Shown here in pieces: positions 11,647 to 23,548 of a stretch of 64,000 nucleotides of DNA. The DNA is from Chrysoporthe austroafricana (Eukaryota > Ascomycota > Sordariomycetes > Diaporthales > Cryphonectriaceae): positions 312,342 to 376,341 of the forward strand of contig JYIP02000007.1 in assembly GCA_001051155.2 (NCBI GenBank). Reading direction: 5' to 3'. The first letter of the stretch is position 1. Every line of letters begins with the position of its first letter. The position numbers and the translations under genes are program-made. The notes beneath the pieces were generated by a model that was not told the DNA's origin, searched no databases, and worked only from the letters and a program-made list of their open reading frames with translations.

Positions 11647-12468
11647 ATGTCGACGAAGGCAGTGCCTATCATTATAACTGGGATCCATGAGGAGGTCGGA
11701 CGCGTGGTTATGGAGCACATCGGTCCTGAATATGAAGGTATGTTTGAGTGTTCTAGGAGCCTCTATATGCTTATAACCCCCAGAGAAAAGCATGATGAAA
11801 AGCCACAGCCGGGGAAAATATGTAAATGGCATATTTCAGCCACATCCATCCAAGTTCTAGGAAATTTGCCCAGTATATCAATATTCGAGAGAAATTGCTC
11901 GCAATTCAAGCCGCATTATATTGCAATCAGCGGTGTATAGCACTGGCCGTCAGCATCAGCTCTGCTCTGACGTGAGATCACAAATCTAGTCATCCACCTG
12001 ACTCTCCTCTCCAATGTTGACAACGAACTGCCCCTGCTCCTCAAAAGCCAGGCCCCGGCCAGCCGCAGCAGCTACCTGGGCACCGGAAACTGGGAGTCCC
12101 CGTCCAGGGCCATCCTCTTCGGCGGCGGCTACACGGACGAGATCGTCGGACGCCTCCAGAAGCTCGTCTCGGACACTGAAGGGGCGAGGCAGATCCCCTG
12201 GCTCAGGGTGGTCGGTACTACGGTCGGGCCGGCACAGGGCACCCCGGAGTACCCCGTCGCGGTCAGTAAGAGATTCAAGGAGGCGCTGAACCGGCTGCAG
12301 CGGAGGGGAGGCTGGACGACGACGGGAAGGACCACGGCGGTGTGGTCTGGGTCTGATCCGGTCATGCGGATGGTCTTTATGCCTGTTTCCGATGATGAGC
12401 TCGTCACTCGTGGACTCGGAGTCCTCGGCTCTCGTGCCAGGAGACCCGGGGCCGAAACGCTGGGCTGA
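11647..12468 (+). CDS. Conserved fungal protein, probable frameshift near the 3' end
   Basis: This resembles a small uncharacterised fungal family of about 170 residues starting IIITG.. with an EYEVIH motif. Exon 1 is 11647-11737 (MSTKAVPIIITG, ending PEYE) and exon 2 starts at 11990 (VIHL), across a 252-nt intron with a GTATGT donor. Core features are LGTGNWE, ILFGGGYTDE and the PWLRVVGTTVGPAQG region. Read as it stands, the frame stays open to 12468 and ends in an arginine- and glycine-rich tail. From base 12303 the other frame encodes EGRLDDDGKDHGGVVWV and stops at 12356, which looks like the natural family C-terminus. A single missing base near 12300 would explain both. The function is unknown; a Rossmann-like nucleotide-binding fold is only a guess. 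Confidence 0.65.
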
Positions 12469-14423
12469 GGTGGCGAGGACAAGATAATTACATCTCAGAC
12501 CACAGAAGATCACCAGAGGCAGTCTTGGCATACTCAGGTAGCAAGTCAGTGCCACAGAGTCAAGTATGGGTCTGGACGCACCGCCTCACAAGACCCTATC
12601 CTCACCTCATCTGCCTCTGCTGTGAGCTTCTGTTACAGAGATGGGATCTTTGGAGGAAATGTGATACTCTTTGTAGCCTAGGTCTTTTGTTGAGCATAAT
12701 GCGCGACGTGCGCGCAGTCTCACGTGCACGGCGCTGCCGTGTTTGTCCAGACTCTCTCGGCTAACAGCAGAGCAAGCGAGATTGAAGATCAGCACGAGTG
12801 AGGTAACATCGCCAGGAGACCGTGCCCAGTAGGCTGCTGTTGACACCTCAAACCGGTGAACCCTTGGTTGGCTGGTCATGACGAGCTCGCATCTTGCCCG
12901 CCTCGTGTTGGGGTTGAAAGCGCTGGGTGGCTGGCTACAGTACCCAGCAGACGCATGCGAGCAAGGGTCATCTTCGCCCGAGCACCCCTCCTCAACACCG
13001 ATCTTGTTCTTGCCCCAACATAGTCTCTATGGACCTGTTTTTTTTGGAATCATAGACAAGACATCGCACCGTTTGCGCGATATGCATTAATTGCTCCCGA
13101 TGCTTAGATAGATACGTCGTCGCCCTAAAAGTTACCGGCACCTAATAATAATTCTATGATCCAAGTTCCGTAACCCTCTACGAACCCTGAAAAGCTCAAC
13201 GTCATCCACTTTGTCCCATCGTCACCACCAGCCCTCCAACACTTTGTCTCTTACCCCATGATGTTATTCCCCTCTTGACCGTACCACTACTTTCACCAGC
13301 CCGAGGCCGCTCTGAAAGATAATCCGGCACTGGCCTACCATCTTTGTCGGCCCACCCGAGACGACATACGCAGGGGCCTCGGCGCCAGGCTAGAGAGAGA
13401 TGGAATTCTTTGCCCTCGCGGCAGAGCACTCGGGAGCGATCAACCACATCCACACGATCACCATCAGCCCGGCCATCTGCGGCGTCGCCAGGGAGCTGAG
13501 GATCGCCGTGACCGTCGTGGTGGCGGGGTGGGTCATCGTGACGGGCATCCGGGGGCTGGCGGGCCGGGTGAGCAAGGACCCGTGAGGCGGGGCATGAGTC
13601 CTTGGGCGCAGAGTACAGTACCTGGTTGAAAATGCCACGGCCACGGAGAATTATACAACAACATGGGATAGGGGGATAGGTCAGTATTTGCAGTGGAACG
13701 GGCAGAAATGTCGGCCACACTTATTCCAGCCGCACTGGACTGACATGGGGATAGACCGACCGCCTTCAGGCGCCACCGCTAGAGGCAGTCTACTCGAGAC
13801 GGCTCTCTCTCGCCTGGTAGTAGCTCGCGTGATCGATGAGGGACGTAGATCGTCTTTGTGACGAACATGGCTGAGATGCGAGGGCTGTTTGGAGTAGTTG
13901 AAGTACACCATATAATTCATCAAGGGTCTACTACTGAGAGAGCAGCTCTCATCTAGCTAGCTGCCTCACTCAAGCTTGGCGAGAAGCCGTCGCGCGTCGA
14001 CGATCACTAGAGGTGATGCGGTTTATCGAACCACCCAGAATGCCATTATTGGCTGGAAGTTGGTTGTTGCTTCTCTGTAATTTCACACCGACTGTCTCCA
14101 CTGGTTCTGCTGGACCAGTCTCCCTCTGAGATCCCAGAATCGTCTCCGACGGTGCTGGGCCTCGAAGGGAACTATGATCTCTTCAGTTTTGGCTGAAGCA
14201 GGAGAACCGGCCCTTGCTGCTCCTTCTTGCCACAACGAGGTTAGAACTTGATATCCAGTGTTGGCACCATCCGTTTGTGCTGCCCGCGGGAACCTGAGCC
14301 CTCGTGTCATCCTCCTGAGCTTAGGCCACCGGTCTGCTCTGCATTATGTCGCGATATCGCCCACCAAGAAGAGCGTGTGGAGCGCCTTCGTCCCATCAAG
14401 ACCAGGGGCATGGTCTGTAGCCC
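12469..14423. other. Intergenic with one possible small gene
   Basis: Apart from the small frame at 13400-13585, I see no coding signal. Sequence downstream of 13590 to 14423 has short frames only and includes the 3' flank of CMS1. Confidence 0.45.
13400..13585 (+). CDS. Possible small single-span membrane protein, 61 aa
   Basis: A short frame starts MEFFALAAEHSG and has nearly exclusive C or G at third codon positions, as do the genuine genes nearby. It contains one hydrophobic stretch (residues about 33-55, RIAVTVVVAGWVIVTGIRGL) flanked by charged residues. No family is recognised. It could be a lone exon of a larger gene or a remnant of one. The upstream sequence shows an AG-ending pyrimidine tract but no clear partner exon. 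Confidence 0.3.
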   Translation: MEFFALAAEHSGAINHIHTITISPAICGVARELRIAVTVVVAGWVIVTGIRGLAGRVSKDP

Positions 14424-15474
14424 TCAGAAAAATAGCAGGTCCAGAGGCTTGTCCGAGTCGCCGTATCTCGCCTTGAACTCCTTCCTCGTTAACCACTGGG
14501 CGAGCGGCATCATCGTGTCCTTCATGTCCATGATGCCCCTCTTCTTCTGGTCGATATGCGAGGCGTCGATCACGATCCGTCTGAGGTGCTCGACGGATAA
14601 TGCGCCTGCCCACAATTAGCAGACTGCCTTCGGCGTAGCTGGGTTTCTTCTAGGACAGGGACTCACCATCGTCCAGCAGGGCCGTCAGGCGCGCCGGGGT
14701 GCCAACAGCGATGCCCGTCCTATTCTTCTTGAGGAACTCGACCTGCTCTGCGACCTTGAAGTGCTTCGCGAACTGTGCGGCCCGGTGAGCACGTATTCTT
14801 CGTCTCACCAAAGAGGGGGGAAAGGGGTGATCATCGACCCACCAGCTTCGCAACCACGTTATCCTTCTTCTGAAACTTCCTCGTCGCCCTGTCTGACATC
14901 AGCACGCGCCCTTCCACTGTCCTTCCTCACCACAGGAGGCGCGACCTCACCTCACCAGATCTGCAGCCCTGAGCCCCGCGCCCGCGACCACGATCGTGTG
15001 CGGGCTGCCGCACTTCTTGGGCGCGGTGCCCAGCCGCTCCTTGCCCCCCGCCTCCTCGCCGCCGGCAAACTCCTCTAGGAAGCCTACCAGGTTCTCCTTC
15101 ACCCTCGGGCTAGCGAAGGCGGTCGTGTCGCGGACGGCGGCGGCGGGGACGTACAGGTCCGAGAGCTCGACGGGGGACAGGTCGGCGCCGAAGCGCTTGG
15201 TGTTGGCGGCGAGGTAGTCAGCGAGCAGGTCCGGGTCCATGCGGCCGAAGATGGTGTTGATGCCCTGGTCGAGGTCGAGGAGGGCGTCGTCGTCCTCGGC
15301 ATCCGGGCGGCGGTGTTTCTTCTGCTTGGGCCGCTTGGCGGCGGGCGCTGCTGGTTCTGCCGCTGCTGCCGGCTGGGGGCTGTCCTCCCCGCCGCGGACC
15401 TCATCTGTGGGGGCCTTGCGCTTTTTGGATCCTGGCCTGGCGGAGGTGGGTTTTCGTATTGCTGATCCCGACAT
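14424..15474 (-). CDS. CMS1: CMS1-like ribosome-biogenesis protein
   Basis: The 285-residue product belongs to the Cms1/CMSS1 family (small-subunit processome associated, DEAD-helicase-like fold without helicase motifs). Exons are 15474-14951, 14888-14843, 14772-14667 and 14605-14424, all with GT..AG introns. The N-terminus is a basic, Ala/Lys-rich nucleolar-type segment (SGSAIRKPTSARPGSKKRKA, KRPKQKKHRR). The conserved core runs from INTIFGRMDPDLLADYL through GSPHTIVVAGAGLRAADLVR, RKFQKKDNVVAKLFAKHFK and IAVGTPARLTALLDDG to IDASHIDQKKRGI. The protein ends PLDLLFF. The start at 15474 is the only Met before the basic stretch. It is divergent from the PQ-loop gene. Confidence 0.93.
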
Positions 15475-16616
15475 CTTCCTGGGCTGTGTGAGTGAGCGAG
15501 GCTGGGTGAGGACCGGCTCGCTCGCGGGGAAACGACCTTTTGTTGACTGTAGCTGGCTGTTGTTGGAGGGCAGCAGGATATCTTATGAGATGAGAAAGCT
15601 TTTTACGGAATATGAGGCTGTAGTCCCATTCTTTGATATAAAACGAGCAGTGAGTGACCTTGTTCACCAATGAAGCGTTGCCATCAAAGTTTTGCCTTGA
15701 AAATTAGAGAGCACAGTCCTCTGGTGTTGTAGGCACTGTATGATCTGGGCTCAGCCCGGCAGACAGCCCGGCAGACAGCAGCCACTCGTACAGTGCGAAA
15801 AGCCTTTCGTACCCAAAAACGAGGGTTAGGGCCAAGGTGCCTCGCTGTTTTCTCACCGCAGCCGAGCAGTGGGCCAGCCGTGGCCTGACTGCGGATCGAC
15901 GCCAGGACCCAGAGCAAGGCATCTTCATCCATCCAGCAGGAGCTCGAGAGAACATATACACCGCACATCGAGCCCAGGCCAGATGGCGGCCCGCAGAGAG
16001 AAGACAAGCCCGGACCGTGGGCGGCACTCCCGTCCTCAGACGTCGTGGATCCCGGTGCCGATTAGTCCATTGTGGGGCGAGCGGACCGGAAATACATCAT
16101 CCAGTTGTCATCCTCTCTGCCCGGTCCGGTGACTGGACCTGGGCGAACGAGACCATCACTTTTTTTCCTGGCTCCTCTTGTTCTCCCCCCCCCCAAAAAA
16201 AAAAATCTTCTCAAGCGCAGATATACGAAGAGCGCCCTCGACAGACTGTCGGGATTCGTTTCTCGAGCCTTCGCGGGATTGGCCTGTGCGTAACATTTCT
16301 CAGCCTTGCTGACGGCACAAGGCTCTAAGTATTATTTAGCAGCCTGACGGGGCCGAGGCTCGCGGTTCAGCTCTGCGTCCCGTCTCCGGCTTCTGTATAA
16401 CACCGCCGGGCTCGGCTGTTCTGCTGCGCCGGGGAGCCCTGTTCCTTTGCAAACCTTCAGGGGCACCGTGGCCGGGACGCTGCTGGTTTTCTCGGAACCA
16501 CGCCCGCCAGGTCGTACGGCCCGGATGCTCACGACTTCGACAGCACCTGACAACACCGTCAAACAGGTACTTCCAGGCACCACCGCGCCCTCTCGGGGCC
16601 CTGACGCCGCCTCGCG
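15475..16616. other. Shared promoter region, CMS1 and PQ-loop gene
   Basis: A divergent intergenic region of 1.1 kb. A C-run directly followed by an A-run lies at about 16187-16205. I see no gene. Confidence 0.5.
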
Positions 16617-17936
16617 ATGGCCCCCCAGGCCTCCATTCCCGTTGCCGCAGACGTCCTCGGCACCATAGGGACCATCCTCTGGTGCGTCCAGCTCGTCCCA
16701 CAGATCTGGACCAACTGGCGCTCCAAGGCTACCGACGGCCTCCCGAGCAGCATGATGTTCTTGTGGGCCCTCTGCGGCGTCCCCTTCGGCGTGTACAACA
16801 TCGTGCAGAACTTCAACATCCCCATCCAGGTCCAGCCGCAGTGCTTCATGGTCCTGTGTCTCGTCAGCTGGGCACAGACGCTCATGTACTACAGCGGGTG
16901 GAGGACCTGGACGGCGACGCTACTAGCCATCGGTATGGGCTTATTGTTTGGCGGCGTGGAGGCTGCGCTTATTGTGACGATACGGGTGGGTCTGCTCTCC
17001 TTTTGTTTCTTTCTTTCTTTTCTTTTCTTCTTTTCTTTCCTTTCCTTTCCTTTCCTTTTCTTTTTATTCTTTTTATCCTTGTCCTTTTCTCGTAGCCTCT
17101 TCGCTATGGTGTGCTACGTGGGCATATGCTGACAGATGAGTTCTAGCCGATCTATCTCGCGGGCAATGAGACGCCCGTGGTAGCTGTGGGTATTGTTGCG
17201 GCAGTCCTGCTGGCGGCAGGGCTGCTGTCTCCGTACGGCGAGATCTGGAAGAGGAGAGGGCGCGTGGTCGGAATCAACTGGGTACATGACATCCTAACTC
17301 CCTCTGAGAAGGTCTTAATCGGCGCGGCTGGTAACTGATTGAAAGGGTAGATATTCCTCGGCGTGGACTTCAGCGGCGCGTTCTTCTCGCTCATGGCTCT
17401 CGGTACGTCCTGGCGCCGACGGCCCTACCCTACCCTCCCCGCTCTCGCTGACAGCCACTGCAGTCGCTCAGAACTCCTTTGACGTCCTCGGTGGTGTCAT
17501 CTACATAATATGGTAAGGCTACCCTGGTCTACGGCACGAACCCTCGATAGACATGCGAGGCTCACGCGGTTGCGACAGCTGCCTCCTAGAGCTGGGGATC
17601 TTCTCCAGCCACCTCATCTGGCTGCTGCGGACGCGCCAGGTCCGGAAGGAAGCAGCAGCCCAGGGCAAGACCTTCGACGACATCGCAGCCGAGCATGAGG
17701 AGCGGGGAACCCCTTTCAAGTTCAGCGAGAGGGAGAGCCGTAGGGCACGGAAGGAAAGGGAACAGCGTGAAAAGGATGGGGAATTGGGAAGCGTACCCGA
17801 GCCAGCCGGGAGCACAGCATGCAGGACGGGTGGTCAGGTGGGCACGAAGAAGAGCTCGGCTGATGGTGGCCGGGATTCGGAGGGCGGAGTCATTGTCGAC
17901 AGTGTAGCAGATGGCGGAGTTGACGTGGCAGGTTGA
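16617..17936 (+). CDS. PQ-loop repeat membrane protein
   Basis: The product has 320 residues. Exons are 16617-16985, 17147-17281, 17351-17402, 17464-17512 and 17579-17936. The PQ-loop signature is QLVPQIWTNWRSK after the first span, followed by the DGLPSSMMFLWALCG span. The second half (SPYGEIWKRRGRVVGINW, then FLGVDFSGAFFSLMAL and NSFDVLGGVIYI) forms the paired repeat. About seven membrane spans are expected, as in the PQ-loop/SWEET/cystinosin superfamily. The hydrophilic tail is Lys/Arg/Glu-rich with a coiled-coil look. Family members move amino acids or sugars across vacuolar or other internal membranes; the substrate here is unknown. Intron 1 carries a long T/C tract. The exon 5 acceptor (GCGACAG at 17572-17578) was chosen to keep the frame. 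Confidence 0.85.
17009..17075. repeat. (TTTC)n-type polypyrimidine tract in intron
   Basis: A T/C-only low-complexity run inside intron 1 of the PQ-loop gene. Confidence 0.85.
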
Positions 17937-19760
17937 GGCTATATAAGGGCAGGGCTCGGGGTCCCAAGCACGTGTGTATATTGAAGAGTAGAGCATCTTG
18001 CATGAGCTGAGCGGGGTTTATACTTTTATAAAATTGAAGTTAAAAAGCCGATTCTCACCACCGGCGCTGTGAGCCGCAGGCCGACTGATCAGCGCGGAGC
18101 GGAACCCGATTCGAGGTCAACATTGCGACCCATTTCCAGCGCCCGGATGGGGCAGCTGGTATGGCCGGGGCCGTTGGACCTTGCCGGCGCGTGCATGGAG
18201 AGATGCGCTGCTGCGCCCAGGGCCTCTTGGGCGCGCGACATCCGAAATTTCCCGCTAGGCACCAGCTTGGCGAGAACCCCAGGCACAGCAACGGATTAGG
18301 TGTGTTCGGCATGCCGTCTACGCCACTACAGAGTTTGTTATATGTGGGATCACCAGAGAAGGGCCAAGCACGCACGATGGAGGCGTCCTGATTGGTCCTC
18401 CGCCTTGGTCCCCAGCGCGGCCAATCGCTCAAACCCAGGCACTAGAGAGCTCGGAACTCCGGTCGTCCACACCATCGCGCCTCGAAGGCGAGGACAGAAC
18501 CAGCCTTCCTGCCAGCCAGCTAGCCGGCCCAGCCACGACTGCTGAGAGCCGACGTGTGCTGGAACCCTCGCTCGCTGTCTCGCCAACCGGGGGGAAGGGC
18601 AGGCTGTCTGGACGAGGCGAGCTGTCCGGCCCGGGGCCACCATGCATCTGGCCCGGCTGGGGGTGCCCGCCCACCCGCGGGATGGATGGGCAGCTCTTGC
18701 TAACCGGTCTCGGGAAGGGGAGCCAGGCCCCAGGACACGACGCTTGAGACGGCCGCCTCGCTTCTCCGCCCGCGAGGCACGGTACTTACGGTTCCTGGCG
18801 TCTTAGCCGCGCCGCCTCGTTTCTCTCTCCCGTGGGCAGCGTAGGATTGGGTGAGGAGGCGCGGTCCGTGTGCCACCAATTAATACGCATTCAGGATCGT
18901 CAGGGAGCGGTAGCGAAGGGCCCTCGTGTCCCTCCCCGTTCCCCCGCCCCTGAGAGCAGAGAGTCAGGACCGAGGACAGCAAGGCGAAGAGGCGTCCCAC
19001 AGGTACCGAGCCCAGCCTCCTCCTCCCCCTGGGGGTGATGGTACGCAGGCCAGGGTCGGTAGCAAGGGGGGGCATCACCACCTGGCAGGCCGGAGCCGGC
19101 ATCCTCGGGCGGCGGCTGGTTGTTGGGCGAGATGTCTGATTCACCACTGTGACGTGACCTGAGACCTCTGGACTGACCGCCAAGGTCCCTCCCCCGAGGC
19201 ATCGGATCGCTGCCGGTGAGTCGGGGTCGTATCCAGGCCTCCTCAGCCACGGACACGTGGTGATGAGTTATGCATTCATTAGTCCGGTGAACTTCTCCCC
19301 CATCGGCCCCGAGTGTGAGTTCCGTGTTGTCGAGGGATACACCGAGCATTGACACACGAGGAGATAGGGAGAAAGCAGAGAAGCCAACGAACGATCTGTC
19401 ATCGAGGCCACCGCATGTGCCGTGCGGGGGGTGCCTCGATACCTGGGCGAGCGTTCTACGTCCGGACGACTCCGCTCGGCCTTCAATACCCTCTCTGGCC
19501 ACCGAGCACTGGTCTGGGGGCTCCTGCCCATGGTGGAAAGGGGGATGGGCGTGTCTGCACAGCAGCACCGCCGCAGCGTTGCAGCTGCTCCTGTGGGCTG
19601 TGACACCGCCGGCACTGCTAGTCTAGCCCAGCGGATAGGGGAGTATCGTTTACAAGACCGCCTCAGGGCACTGATCCGGCACAGCACGTTAAAGACTCGC
19701 AGCCGTCGTCTTCCGACGTCTTGCACGCGCCAGACCAAGGTACTCTTGACATGTCACTTG

Positions 19761-19779
19761 CAGCAGCAGCAGCAGCAGC
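19761..19779. repeat. (CAG)n trinucleotide run
   Basis: Six CAG units in non-coding sequence. Confidence 0.85.
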
Positions 19780-22094
19780 GCCAGCGTCTCATGCGGCCAT
19801 GGAACGTTCTGAGGCCTCTCGAGGCCTGTCACCCCGGATCCAAGGCCTGTTGATGACGATGTCGTGGCTGAGAAGGTTCGGCACCAGCGAGCGATCGCCA
19901 CGGAAGGCTCGTTGATGCGGTCGAGACCTGTGGCGGCGGTCCTTTAGGCTATATGCATAACGATAGTTAAGGTGCCTACGCCCTGGACCGGTCTCGCCTG
20001 AACCAGAATGAGGTCCTTGCAGTCCGGGCCAGACCGGTACGGAGGGCGTAGCGTCAGGGCAGGCCACCCGCTGCAGTTCGCGAGGAAGGGTTCGCATACG
20101 TACGCCCAACGGTTCGGTTCGGGGCTACCGATGCGCTGGCATGCTGGTGGACTTTCACTGGCGGAGGCCAATGTACGGCGGGCGCACTGCAGCTAAGACG
20201 CCCGTTGGCGGCAGACCCGTCACCTCGCAGCCCTCCTGCGCATGGCGTCCGCCAACCTCGGCGCCATCTCGGGTGGCACGGCGTGGGCCATAGCAGGAGC
20301 GCCTTACAGGGAGGCGGACGGCCGTCGAAGGGGCTCCCTGGAGGGACAAGCGTTGTTGCGCCCGAGGTGGTAAGGAAACCAGAGCCACGCCACTGCAGCG
20401 GTCCACCACAGGGAAGAAGGTTGTCGGGTGCCTTTCGCCCCCGTCCCGATTGGAGGTGACTGACTAGCGCTGTTCGTGGATATCTGACATCTTGGGAGGA
20501 CCCTGAACGATTCCAATTCACCTACGCATCGGGGATCATCGATCGAGTTGCTGCTCTGACGTGTCGGCTGCGAGTTCTGAGTAATACTCGTGGTGAGCCC
20601 CCAGCCCCCCCTGACGTACTGCCTCCTTTACCAAACGTAACGAACTTGTTGGGCCTCGGCACGCTGAAAGCTCGGAGGACACGAGAGGGCCCGAGCCAGA
20701 GGGTCTGATCGTGACAAGGCCGGGAGACGAGGGGAGTGTGTATCTGGCGGCGAGGATGAATGGTAGCTTCAGCGGCACCGAGAACAATACGTCCACGAGG
20801 GGTTTAAGAATAGCACCGAGAATTCCCACGGAAAGCTGAGCTGAACTGGCAAGGAGATTGACGAAGTTGCCGCGGCGAAGTCGATGAGCAGGGACCATCT
20901 CAATAAATAATCTCGGCTGTAAAGGAGAGCGGCCTCGAAGCTTGAATCCTTAGGGGGAGGGCGACCCTGCCGCTCAAGAGGAAGCACATGTTGGACCCAG
21001 ATCCCCGGGACGCATGATCGAGGCTTTCTCTGGCCACGCATGACAAGATCCAGCTCGCCTACGGGACTGTTCCTCCCAACAGACCGCAGAGCACTGTGTG
21101 GACCTGCCTCCGACCTTGTGTTGCCTTACAAGACTCTGGAGGACACACCATCCTCCCATAGCAAGGCGATCTGTTCCTGAGCGTAGGATGAGATAACCGA
21201 GCCGTCGAGGAGCGGACTGGACTCGAGGCAGCCCATAGCTCCTCGTCACGCGCGGATCGGGCGGGCGGATACTGGATTCAGAGTTGGCCACGGGGCGACT
21301 GCGTGGAGAGGACGAGAGCCGCTCGAAGCGGTGTCTGTTTCGATTTTTTTTTTCTTTTGTTTCTTTTTTTATCGCGAGACGAGGACGTCTGCGGTCAGAG
21401 CGGTTGTGCATCAATGATATTGTGGGCCAGGCAACTATACTGTGGACCAGAGACCGTTGACGTCTGCTCATTAGTTTGCAGTCCGCAGGGCGAGCGGACT
21501 CCAGCCGTTGGGACTCTGGGGCGAGGCCATGGAGGTCCGATTTCTTCGTCCGCACACGCCGGCCCAGAGACGACGGCAGATGGCTGGGCGGCCTGTGCCT
21601 TGTGCTGTATCGAATACGGCGCGCAGGGAGCACGCGACGGGGCGATCCGGTACGCACCACGGCAAGGACAGCTGGCGTCGAGGGTTCTGGGCTAGGGGAA
21701 AGGAGCCTCATCATGACGATCGTCCCTCGAGGGGGTGTGGCATGGAGAGATTTCGGGATGGGATGGTGGCTTTTCTCCCTGCTCGGGGTGTCTACCCAAG
21801 GCCATGGTAGCCACACAGAAGTCGAGGCGAACCTCCTGGGAGAGACGGCATTTCCCAAAGCAGCGCAGAAGCTCTGGCGCGGTGGGGCCGAGTTGTGCAT
21901 GGCGACAAGGTTTCGAGGCGGAGGAGTGGATCGTTTACTCAACACAGGCGGGTCGAGGCGGGCTGGGTCGGCGACTTGGATGCGAGGCATGGGCGTGGGC
22001 GGGCGTGGAGCGTTGCGCTGTGGAGATTGGTGGTGAGTGGGGGGGAGGCTCCTTGCTACCCAGTAGGGACCCTGAAGAGAATGCAGGAGGATCA

Positions 22095-22175
22095 ATTTTT
22101 CTTTTTCTTTTTCTTTTTCTTTTTCCTTCTTTTTTCTTTTTTTCTTTTATTTTCCCCTTCTTCTTCTTTCCCCTG
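22095..22175. repeat. (CTTTTT)n polypyrimidine tract
   Basis: A long T/C-only tract in the gene-poor stretch; it creates spurious phenylalanine-rich frames. Confidence 0.85.
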
Positions 22176-22798
22176 CCTACTTACACACTACCCCATCATG
22201 GTGGCAGTTAGCATTAAAGTATGTTAAGTACTAGGTATGGGCGTCCTGGCTCTTCCTTACCCCAAATGCCCCCCAAAGGCGCCCCCCAAAACATGGGCGA
22301 GCCTGCTACCTGCCTACAGGGGCTCTCCGGGGAAGACAGGAAGGCGGGTGGCCTGCAGCTGACTCGCTGGGGGGCTGCTCGTGGTTGGCCCAGGGCGCTG
22401 TCTGAGGGAGGGGCCAGCCGGCACGGAAGGCCCCCCAAAAGGCTCGGCCCAGCCCACTTGGGCACATGAGGCGCGCCACTGAGATTCAGAGCCCTGGCTA
22501 GTGGAACGCACCCACAGTGGACCTCGACCGCCTGCACCTCGGGGGCTCTTGTGCAGTAGCGCCTCGGGAGGACGAACGAGACAAGACAGGATGGGGCCAG
22601 AGGTGATTGCAAGTCTCGACGGCCCACAGCGTACCTACTTGCTGCCCTGCTCGCTTACTCTGCCCGTTGCAGGCGAGCGGCAGCCAGGGCAGAGGAGCCA
22701 GCGGGGGGCACACACCAGGGAGGAGGGGAGGGGGGCAGGAAAAGCAGACAAGAAGAGGAGTAGGAGGAGGAGGAAGAGGAGAGAGGCGCAGAAGACAA

Positions 22799-22832
22799 CA
22801 CACACACACACACACACACTCTCTCTCTCTCT
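22799..22832. repeat. Compound (AC)n(TC)n microsatellite
   Basis: An AC tract followed directly by a CT tract. Confidence 0.9.
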
Positions 22833-23487
22833 TTCATACATACACACATACACACAACAAAATCAACACCACCACCACTACCATTACCAACAACAAGCAG
22901 GAGAAGAAGGAGAAAGAGGAGGGGCGGAGGGCGGAGGAGAAGGATGAGGAGAGAGAAGAAAAAAAAAATGATTATGGAAATATTAATAATAATAAGCAGA
23001 GCAGGGGCAGAGCTAGAATGGGGACGCTGCTAGCTGCCGCCTCGGGAAATTCCTCAAATGGCCATTTTACTTCTGGTCGACCTGCTCTGTCGTCGACGCC
23101 GATGCCAGCAGCAAGCCTATCCCATAATTGAGAGAGAAGGCCGGCCGCTGGGGCAAAAATCTAGACACGGCACAACATAGCACGTACAGCACTCGCGCTC
23201 AGACTTCTTCATACACACATACTTACGCACACACGTTCCCTCTCACAGCAGGGCTCCGCTTCTCTCTCGGCGTCAACGCTCGGCCCGGATCCCTTCATTC
23301 TTTTCTTCTCAACGGCCGCCCCTACGCTATTATTTCTAGGCCCCTCTCGCATCCATACCCCCCAGGGACACCTTCAAGCCACCTCCTCCCCTTTATAGAG
23401 CTCACCATCGCCGCCTGCAGCCCGCCTCTGCTCCTCGCGTCTGCCCGAACGGGGCTTTGTACTGATCACCACTGGGCGGACCTCAGC

Positions 23488-23489
<2 letters not shown>

Positions 23490-23542
<53 letters not shown>

Positions 23543-23548
23543 ACACAC
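23490..23548. repeat. (AC)n microsatellite
   Basis: A nearly perfect AC dinucleotide run of about 59 bp with one AT interruption, about 1.5 kb upstream of the Rap GTPase start. Confidence 0.95.

Noticed and set aside
20974..22095. 373-codon minus-strand frame in the gene-poor stretch
   Set aside because: The product is Arg/Ser/Pro-rich with no motif, and its upstream end overlaps polypyrimidine repeat sequence. Codon bias does not match real genes.
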